Positions 32,537-41,600 of a DNA stretch of 64,000 nucleotides are shown piece after piece. The DNA comes from Amycolatopsis vastitatis. Its GTDB lineage: Bacteria; Actinomycetota; Actinomycetes; Mycobacteriales; Pseudonocardiaceae. A program made the position numbers and the translations under genes. The stretch covers positions 1-64,000 of the forward strand of contig NZ_NMUL01000030.1 in assembly GCF_002234595.1 (NCBI RefSeq). Direction: 5' to 3'. The notes under the pieces were generated by a model. That model ran no database searches. It was given only the letters and a program-made list of their open reading frames with translations, and was not told the DNA's origin. The first letter of the stretch is position 1, and each line of letters opens with the position of its first letter.

Positions 32537-35497
32537 GTGATCGCCAAGCCGCCGGGGCAACCGGATGACGACGCGTTCGTGCCATCCCGCCGGTCGTTCC
32601 TGCGGGGGCTGGCCGCCGTGGGGGCGCTGCCGCTGACCCCGGCCTTGCTCGCCGCCGAGCCGGCCGCCGCCGCGGGTGACGGCTTTCCCCTCGTTGCGGG
32701 CGGCGTCGCCGCTGACGTGTTCGTGGACGCGGGCGACGACGTGGCCGTCCGCCGCGTGGCCGGTGACCTGCAGGCGGACATCGAGCGGGTCAGCGGGGTG
32801 CTGCCCATCCTGACGAACCGCACCGCCGGGCTGTCCCGTGCGGCGGTGCTGATCGGCACGATCGGCCACAGCCCGGTCATCGACAAGCTCGTCGCGTCCG
32901 GCCGCCTCGACGTGTCCGAGGTCGCCGGGCGCTGGGAGGCCTCGGTGACCCAGGTCGTCGAGGCGCCGATCGCCGGGGTCGACCGCGCGCTGGTCATCGC
33001 CGGCAGCGACCGGCGCGGCACCGTCTACGGCGTCTACGACCTGTCCGAGCGCATCGGCGTCTCCCCGTGGTACTGGTGGGCCGACGTGCCGGTGCCGCAC
33101 CGGGACACGGTGACCCTGCCGCCGGCCACGGAGAAGCGGCGCGAGCCGGCGATCCGGTACCGCGGCATCTTCCTCAACGACGAGGACAACCTGTCGCAGT
33201 GGGCGTACCGGACGGCGGAGCCCGGCAAGCACATCGGGCCGGTGACCTACACCCGGGTCTTCGAGCTGATGCTGCGGCTCAAGGCGAACTACCTGTGGCC
33301 GGCCATGCACCCCGAGTCGGACCACTTCAACAAGTACCCCGACAACGCACGCCTGGCCGACGAGTACGGCGTCGTCGTCGGTTCCAGCCACCCGGAGGCG
33401 TTGCTGCGCAACAACGTGCACGAGTGGCAGCCGTGGGCGGAGGCGCACCGCAACCCGGACGGCAGCCTCCCGGAGTACGACTACACGGTCAACCCGCAGA
33501 CGATCCTCGACTACTGGCGGGCCCGCGCGAAAGCCAACGCCCGGTACGAAAGCGTCTGGACCATCGGCATGCGCGGCATCCACGATTCGGGCCTGGTCAC
33601 CAAGAACGCCAAGACCACGGCCGAGCGGGTCGCGGTGATGAACGACATCATCACCCAGCAGCGCCGGATCCTGGCGGAAGAGGTCGGCCCGGCGGCCGGC
33701 GGCGTGCCGCAGATCTTCATCCCGTACAAGGAGGTGCTCGACCTCTACAACGCCGGGGTGCAGGTCCCCGGCGACGTGACGCTGATCTGGCCGGACGACA
33801 ACCACGGGAACATGCGGCAGCTGCCCACGGCGGCCGAGCGGCAGCGTTCCGGCGGCAACGGCCTGTACTACCACCTCTCCTACTGGGGAGCGCCGAAGAG
33901 CTACCTGTGGCTGGACACCACGGCGCCCGCCAAGATCTGGCAGGAGCTGCGCCGGGCGTACGACAACGGGGTCCGCCACACCTGGATCGTCAACGTGGGC
34001 GACCTGAAGTCGCAGGAGACCGGGCTGTCGTTCGCGATGGCGCTCGCCTGGGACATCGACCGGTGGCGCGCGGAGGACGGGCAACCCCGGCTGGCCGAAT
34101 GGGCCGGTCGGCAGTTCGGCGCCGCGTACGCCCGGGAGATCGCCGAGATCCGGCAGGGCTACTACGAACTGGCCGCGGCGCTGCGCCCCGAGTTCATCCA
34201 GAGCGGGGTCTTCTCCCTTGTCCACCACGGCGACGAGGCGGATCGGCGGATGGCGGCGTACCAGAACCTGATCAGCCGAGCCGAAGCCGTGGGCCGGCAG
34301 CTGCCGGCGGCCTACCAGGACGCCTTCTTCGAGCTGCTGCAGTACCCGCTGACCGGCGCGTACCTGATGAACCTGAAGTTCGTGTGCGCCGACCGCAACG
34401 CACTCGCCGTCAAGCAGGGCCGCGGCGCCGGGGTGAACGTCTTCGCCGACCTCGCCGAGCGGGCCCAGGCCGACGAGGAGGCGCTGACCCGCCGCTACAA
34501 CACCGCGATCGCCGGGGGCAAGTGGAAGGAGATCATCAACCCCTACCCGGCCAACGTCCCCAAGGCACCGCGGGTGCCCGCCGTGACGAGGCGTACGCCG
34601 ACGAGTGCCGTGGGGCTCGGCGTGGCCGCCGAGGGCAACGAAGCCGGCGTCGCCCGGCCCTTGACGTTCTCTTCGTACACCCGGAACCGGCGGTTCATCG
34701 ACGTCTTCAACACCGGTTTCGCCCCGCTGACCTGGCAGGCGTCCCCCAGCCACTCCTGGGTGCAGGTCAGCACCACGACCGGGACCACCCCGGACCAGGC
34801 GCGGATCTGGGTCAGCGTCGACTGGGCCGCGGCCCAGTCGGGCGTCAGCAGCCCCCAGGTGCGCATCACCGGCGCCGGCGCGACCGTGACCGTGCCGCTG
34901 CAGGTCGTCAACGACGGCGAGCAGGGCCGGGCCACGGCAATCGGTTTCGTCGAGGCACACGGCTACGTGTCGATCGAGGCCGAGCACTACGACCGGCTGG
35001 CGCCACGGTCCGGGGCGACCTGGCAGACCATTCCCGGCCTCGGCCGGTCCGGCGCTGCAGTTATCGGTGCGCCGTTCGACGCGGCGCGCCTCGACGGCGA
35101 CAGCCGCACCGTGGCGCCCGAACTCCAGTACAACGTCCGCTTCGCCACGGCCGGCACCTTCCCGCTCACGGTGTACCGGCTGCCCTCGCTGGACGAACGC
35201 GGCACCCGCCGGCTCGCCATCGGCCTCGATGCCGGCACCCCGATCCTGCTCAAGGGCACGGGGGTCACGTCCGCCACCGCCGCGTGGTCGCGCAACGTGG
35301 TCGAGGGCATCGAGAAGCTGACCACGAGCATCACCGTGGACCGGCCGGGCGAGCACGTCCTCAAGCTGTGGATGGTCGACCCGGCGAACGCCGTCGACCA
35401 GATCGTCATCGACACCGGCGGGCTGCCGACGAGCTACCTCGCCCCACCGGAGAGCTTCCACCCCGCCTTCAACCCGAACCCCGGGCGGCGATGGTGA
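32537..35497 (+). CDS. GH115 xylan alpha-1,2-glucuronidase
   Basis: 986 residues. GTG 32537 is chosen because GGGAAGGGAC precedes it and it gives a short Tat signal, SRRSFLRGLAAVGALPLTP. The catalytic region (about 60-700) shows GH115 family landmarks: GSDRRGTVYGVYDLSERIG, PWYWWADVPV, IRYRGIFLNDEDN and WPAMHPESDHFNKYPDN. An Ig-like region and a C-terminal beta-sandwich (about 800-980, GYVSIEAEHYDRLAPR) follow, as usual in the family. It removes glucuronic or 4-O-methylglucuronic acid from internal or terminal xylose of xylan. No transporter is adjacent. The catalytic residues were not mapped individually. Confidence 0.9.
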   Translation: MIAKPPGQPDDDAFVPSRRSFLRGLAAVGALPLTPALLAAEPAAAAGDGFPLVAGGVAADVFVDAGDDVAVRRVAGDLQADIERVSGVLPILTNRTAGLSRAAVLIGTIGHSPVIDKLVASGRLDVSEVAGRWEASVTQVVEAPIAGVDRALVIAGSDRRGTVYGVYDLSERIGVSPWYWWADVPVPHRDTVTLPPATEKRREPAIRYRGIFLNDEDNLSQWAYRTAEPGKHIGPVTYTRVFELMLRLKANYLWPAMHPESDHFNKYPDNARLADEYGVVVGSSHPEALLRNNVHEWQPWAEAHRNPDGSLPEYDYTVNPQTILDYWRARAKANARYESVWTIGMRGIHDSGLVTKNAKTTAERVAVMNDIITQQRRILAEEVGPAAGGVPQIFIPYKEVLDLYNAGVQVPGDVTLIWPDDNHGNMRQLPTAAERQRSGGNGLYYHLSYWGAPKSYLWLDTTAPAKIWQELRRAYDNGVRHTWIVNVGDLKSQETGLSFAMALAWDIDRWRAEDGQPRLAEWAGRQFGAAYAREIAEIRQGYYELAAALRPEFIQSGVFSLVHHGDEADRRMAAYQNLISRAEAVGRQLPAAYQDAFFELLQYPLTGAYLMNLKFVCADRNALAVKQGRGAGVNVFADLAERAQADEEALTRRYNTAIAGGKWKEIINPYPANVPKAPRVPAVTRRTPTSAVGLGVAAEGNEAGVARPLTFSSYTRNRRFIDVFNTGFAPLTWQASPSHSWVQVSTTTGTTPDQARIWVSVDWAAAQSGVSSPQVRITGAGATVTVPLQVVNDGEQGRATAIGFVEAHGYVSIEAEHYDRLAPRSGATWQTIPGLGRSGAAVIGAPFDAARLDGDSRTVAPELQYNVRFATAGTFPLTVYRLPSLDERGTRRLAIGLDAGTPILLKGTGVTSATAAWSRNVVEGIEKLTTSITVDRPGEHVLKLWMVDPANAVDQIVIDTGGLPTSYLAPPESFHPAFNPNPGRRW

Positions 35498-35675
35498 GCG
35501 TGACCGTATCCGCCCCGTTCCCGTGCGCCTCGCGTCCGCTCGCTTCGAGACTCCACGGACCTGGAGCGTTCTCGGTGCTTGCCAGGACAGGCGGCCACCC
35601 AGCAGGTCAACGCCCTCTTCGCACGGTAGGCGACGCGGCGCTGACCCGTGCCGCGCTGGAACCGGCTCCGACGAG

Positions 35676-38600
35676 TCAGGCGGCCTTCGCCTGGATGACG
35701 TCCTTGTCCTTCAGCACGACGGGATCGGGGATGGCGTCGGGCAGTTCGTCCTCGAGCAGTCGCAGGCGCCGGTACCGCCACGCGCCCGCCGCCAAGGCCA
35801 GCGACGCGATGCCCGCCCCCATCGCCAGCCAGCCCATGCCGCGCCCGGGCATCCCCGTGGCGGCGGCGAGCGGCTCGAACACCCCATCGGTCAGCGGCCC
35901 GGCGAGCGCGAACCCGGCGGGCACCATCAGCCAGCTGACCATCAGGTTGGCGGCGAACACCCGGCCCTGCAGCTCCAGGCCCACCTTCGCCTGCACGATC
36001 GACCCCCAGTGCGCGTTGAGCACCGCGGACGCGAGGCCGATGCCGAAGAGACCCACGGCCGGGAACACCGGGTTCGGCGCCAGGCCCAGCACGACCATGA
36101 ACGCGCCGATCACCGCGAAGGACCCGAGGATGCCGGTGGTGCGCCGCCGGAACCCGCCCCACAGGCTGGTCAGCACGCTTCCGCCGAGCAGGCCCAGGCC
36201 ACCGGCGGACATCACCAGGCCCAGGGTCGACACGGCGCCCATCGACAGGGTCAGCGGCGTGGCGATCACCTCGACCATCGCCAGGGTGAAGTTGAGCGCG
36301 CTCGTGGCGAGGATGATCGCGAGCAGCCCCGGCCGCCGCACGAGGTAGCGCCACCCCCCGGTCAGCTCCCGGGTGAACGGCTCTTCGAGCCGGTTGAACA
36401 TCCGGTCCGGGAACCGCACGAGCAGCAGCGTCAGCAACGCGAACCCGAACGTCACCACGTCGATCACCACGACGCCGGTCAGGCCGACCAGCACCGCGAG
36501 CCCGCCACCGAGCAGCGGCGAGAGCACCGTGCCCGCCGCGCTGCCGAGCTGCGCCAGCCCGTTCGCCCGGCCGTAGTAGCGCTTGGGCACCAGCTGCGTC
36601 ACCGCGGCGCGGTACGCGGGTTGCTGGAACGCGACCGCGATCGCACCCAGTGCCACCAACGGGTACACCTGCCACAGGTGCAGCGATCCGGTCCACAGCA
36701 ACATGATCAGGCCGATCGAGCTGACCGCGGACAACACATCCGCGCCGATCATGATCTTGCGCCGGTCCCACCGGTCGGCGATCGCGCCGGTGACCGGGGC
36801 GAGCGCCACTGCGGGCAGTAGCGTCATCACGCTGATCAACCCGAAGAGCGACACCGACCCGGTGCGCTGGTACACGAACACGCCGAGGGTGAACGTCGTG
36901 AGCCCCGACCCGATCAGCGACACCAGCTGCCCGAGCGCGACCAGCAGGAACGCGCGCATGTCCGCGGGCGGTGGCGGTGTCACCGGCGCACCTTCCCCGG
37001 CGACGATCAACGACGCGAGCTGGTCGGCCTGGTGCTTGTGGAAGTAGTGCCCGGCCCGCGGGATCACGTGCAGGGAGACCGAATCGGAGAAGTGCGTCCA
37101 CTCGGCCACCCGCTCCTGGTACAGCTCGGTGACCCGGTCGCCGTCGCCGACCACGCACACGACCGGCGCGGCCAGCTTGCGGAACCCGTCGCCGTGGAAG
37201 GCGTCGGTGTAGAAGTCCTCGCCCTGCTGGGTGTCGTCGAGGAAGATCCGCATCAGGAAGTCCTGCTCGGCGGCGTCCGTCACCTCGTTGAACAACCCGG
37301 TGGCGCGCAGGAACTCCAGCGCGCGGCGCTTGGACGTGGTGCGCCGCAACGGCATCATCGCGCGCAGCGCCCGGGAGAAGCGGCCGGGCATCCGCGGCGC
37401 GGGGAAGTGCCCGCCGATCACGACCCGCAGCAGGTCGGCCCCGTCGTCCTCGAGCTTGCGGGCGAGCGCGACGGTCTGCGCCCCGCCCATGCAGTGTCCA
37501 TACAGGACGACGGGACCGGCCAGCGCCTCGACCTCGGCGGCGCACCGTTCGACGAGCTCGTCGAAGCCCAGCGCGGGCTCGCCGGGGTTGCTGACGTCGT
37601 GGCCCGGCGGCTGGATGGCGTAGAGCGCGATGTGGTCCGGGACCGCGGCGGCCAGCTCCCGGTAGGTGAGGGCACCGCCCGCGGCCAGCGGCACGCAGAC
37701 CAGGTTCACCGTGGTGGGCCGCGCCGGGGTGAGCCGCAGCAGCAGCTTCTGCTCGGTGGTGGTGCCGGTGCCGGGCCCGGCGACGTGCTCGGCGAACTGC
37801 CGGATGGTCGGGTGGGTGAAGAGGTCCATCACGGTCGCGGGCACGCCGAGGTCCCGCACCGCGCGCACCGCCTTGAACGAGTCGCCGCCCATGGCGAAGA
37901 AGTCGTCGTCGATGCCGATGCCCGGCAACCCGAGCAGCTCGCACCAGCGCGTGGCGAGGTCCGCCTCGAACGCGGTGCGCGGTGCCGCCTGAGTCTCGGC
38001 CACCGTGCGCTGCGGCGCGGGCAGCGCGTTGCGGTCGACCTTCCCGTTGGGCGTCAACGGGAACGCCTCGAGCACGACGAACGCCGACGGCAGCATGTAG
38101 TCGGGGAGCACGGTGCGCAGGTGCGCGCGCCAGTCGGTGGTGCTGGGCGCCGCGGCGCCGTCGTGCAGCGTCACGTAGCCCACGATCGCCTTGTCGCCGC
38201 CGTCCTCACGGACCACGGCGACGGCGTCGCGGACCGCGTCGTGCCCGCCGAGCACGGTCTCGATCTCACCGAGCTCGATGCGGTGGCCGCGGACCTTCAC
38301 CTGGGTGTCGTTGCGGCCGAGGAACTCGATGGTGCCGTCCGCGCGGTGGCGGGCGAGGTCGCCGGTCTTGTACAGGCGCGCGTCCGGGTCGTCGGCGAAC
38401 GGGTCGGGCACGAACCGCTCGGCCGTGATCTCGGGGCGGCCCAGGTAGTCGCGGGCGAGACAGGCGCCGCCGAGGTGCAGTTCGCCGGGCACGCCGACCG
38501 GCACGGGCTGCCCGCCCGGGTCGAGCAGGTGCGCGGTGACGCCCGGCAACGGCTTGCCGATGGTGATCGGCGCGCCGGGCACCACCTCGGCGGCGGTGGC

Positions 38601-41600
38601 CCAGATGGTCGCCTCGGTCGGTCCGTACATGTTGTGCAGCACCCGGACCCGCTCGGTCAGCTGCCCGGCGAGGGCGACCGGCAGCGCTTCACCACCGCAC
38701 AACGCGGTCAGGCCGGGCCGGCCGGTCCAGCCGTCGGTCACCAGCAGTTGCCACGTGGCCGGGGTCGCCTGCATGACCGTGGCGTTCTCCCGCTCCAGCA
38801 ACGCGGCGAGGTCGGCCGGGTCGTGCGCGACGTCCCGGCTCGCGAGCACCACGCGCCCGCCGCTGATCAGTGGCAGGAAGAGCTCCAGCACCGAGATGTC
38901 GAAGGCATAGGTGGTGACCGCGACCAGCGTGTCGGCCGGGCCGGTGCCGAGCCGCTCGCGCATGCCCCGCAGGAAGTTGACCACCGAGCCGTGCTCGACC
39001 CGCACGCCCTTGGGCCGTCCGGTGGATCCGGACGTGTACAGGACGTAGGCCAGGTTGTGCGGCGAGGCCGGGGTTACGGCCGCGGCCGCGGGCCGGTGCC
39101 CGGCCGGCTCGTCGGCGAGCAGCACGGTCAGGTCCTGCCCGGCGTAGCGGTCGGCGAGGGCGCGCTCGGTGAGCAGCACCGCGGCGCCGGAGTCGTCGAG
39201 GATGAACTGCTGCCGCTGCCGCGGGTAGGCCGCGTCGAGCGGCACGTACGCACCGCCCGCCCGCAACACCGCGAGGAGCGCCACCGGCAGCAGCTCGGAG
39301 CGTTCCACGGCGACGGCGACCAGGGTGTCCGGCCCGACGCCCTGGTCACGCAACCGGGCCGCGAGGGCGTCGGCGCGGGTGAGAAGTTCTCGGTAGGTCA
39401 GGGAAGTGTCGCCGAACGTGACCGCGAGAGCGTCCGGGGTGCGGGCTGCCTGCGCCGCGACGAGGTCGTGGATGCCGCCGGCCGGCGGTGCCACGGGAGT
39501 GCCGACGCCGGACCAGCCGGCGAGCTGGGCCTGCTCGGCCGCCGTGAGCAGCGGCGCGGCGCCGATGGCGGTGCCGGGGTCGGCGGTGACCGCGTGCAAC
39601 AGCTGTTCGAAGTGCCCGAGGGTTCGCTCGGCGACGGCCGCGTCGAACAGGTCGGTGTTGTACTCCAGTTCGCAGACCAGTTCGCCGTCGCGCTGGTGCA
39701 CGGTGAGCCCGAGGTCGACCTGCGCGCCGCCGGGGTGCACGGGGTGCTCGGTCACGGTGAGCCCGCTGAGCGCCAGGTCGGCGCCCCTGGTGTTGAGCAG
39801 GTTGAACATCACCTGGAACAGCGGGTTGCGGCTGGGGTCCTTCGGCAGCTTCAGCGCCTCGACCACCTGCTGGAACGGCGCGCCCTGGTGGGCGAACGCA
39901 CCCAGCGCGGTGCTCCGAACCCGGGTCAGCAGGTCGGCGAACGACAGCTCGCGGTCCAGTGAGGTGCGCAGCACCACCGTGTTGAGCAGGCAGCCGACCA
40001 CCCGTTCCTGTTCGGCCTTGGTGCGCCCCGCGACCGGCGAGCCGACGCAGATGTCCTGCTGGCCGCTGTAGCGGTGCAGCAACGCCTGCAACGCGGCGAG
40101 CAACACCATGTAGAGCGTCGCGTCGTGCTCACGGGCCACGGCGTTGACGCGTCCGGTCAGGTCGGCGCCGAGCACGCGGCGGGCCAGCCGGCCGTCGAAG
40201 GTCTGCACGGGCGGGCGCGGCCCGGTGGTCGGCAGGTCGATGGTGCCGGGCGCCCCGGCGAGGTTTTCCCGCCAGTACTCTAGGTCGGCCTCGGCCGCCA
40301 CGTCGGTGACCACATCGGCGTACTGCACCGCGGGGCCGGTCAGCGGCGACGGTTCTCCCGCGCGCAGCGCGCTGTAGCACGCGCCGAGCTCGTCGAACAG
40401 CACGCCGAACGACCAGCTGTCGGCGACGATGTGGTGCACGCAGATGCTCAACACGTGGTGCTCGGCGGCGAGCCGGAACAGCGAGAACCGGAAGAGCGGG
40501 CCTTCGGCCGGATCGAACGGCGTGCGTGCCGCGGCCTGGAGGAGGTCGTCGAGGTCGGCCGGGTGTGCCTCGGTCACCGGTAGCGCCACCGGGACCTCGG
40601 CCCGGATCACCTGCAGCGGCCGGCCTTCGGGCGCGTGGAAGACCGTGCGCAATGACTCGTGCCGGGCGACGACCTCGGCGAACGCGGTGCGCAGGGCGTC
40701 CACGTCCAGCGGTCCGTGCAGGTCCGCCGCGGTCGCGATGACGTACGCGGCCGGGTGGTCGTGGGCGTGGTCGAGGAACCACATGCGCCGCTGCACGGCC
40801 GTGGCGGGCAGCTCCGACGGCCGCACGGGCGCGGATTCCGCGGCGGGGCCGGCCGCCGTCCCGGTCGCCGCGTCGGTCAGGCCGCGCAGGGTGGGCGTGG
40901 CGAACACGGCGTCGAGCGGGACCGTGAGCCCGAACCGGCTGCTCAGCCGGGCGACGAGCTGGGTCGCGAGCAGGGAATCGCCGCCGAGGCCGAAGAAGTC
41001 GTCGCTCGCGTCGATGTCGTCGACGCCCAGCAGCTCGGCCCAGACCGCCGCGATGCGCGCCTGGTCGTCGGTGAGCGTCTCCTCGGCCGCCGGCTTGCTG
41101 TCCACTGTGGAGTGTGAGCGGCCTGCCTCGATCCAGTAGCGCTGCCGCTGGAACGGGTAGCCGGGCAGGGACACCATCGGGTGCCGATCGCTGCCGGTGA
41201 ACCGGGCGAGGTCCACCCGCCCGCCGTGCGCCCACACCTGGCCGACGCCGGAAAGCAGCGTCGGCAGGTCGTCGGTCGCGTCGGCGGCCCGCCGCATCAA
41301 GGGCACGGCCGTGCCCTCGCTGCGCCGCACCAGCGTCGTCAGCGTGCGCCCCGGCCCGGCCTCGGCCACCACCAGCCCGGCGCGCGCGAGCTCGGCCGCG
41401 GAGTCGGCGAACCGCACCGGTTCGCGCAGGTGCCTTGCCCAGTAGTGCGGGTCGGTGGCCTGCTTCGCGGTCACCCAGGTGCCGGTGACGTTGGACAGGT
41501 AGCGCAGGCCCGGTTCGGCGAGCGGGACCGCCGCGACCGCCTCGGTGAACTCGGCGAGCACCGGGTCGAGCATCCCCGAGTGGAACGCGTGCGAGGTGCG

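Noticed and set aside
32303..35461. 1052-residue open frame on the minus strand, opposite the GH115 gene
   Set aside because: It is an antisense shadow: its length comes from GC-rich third positions of the plus-strand gene; it is Arg/Gly/Pro-rich with no family motif.
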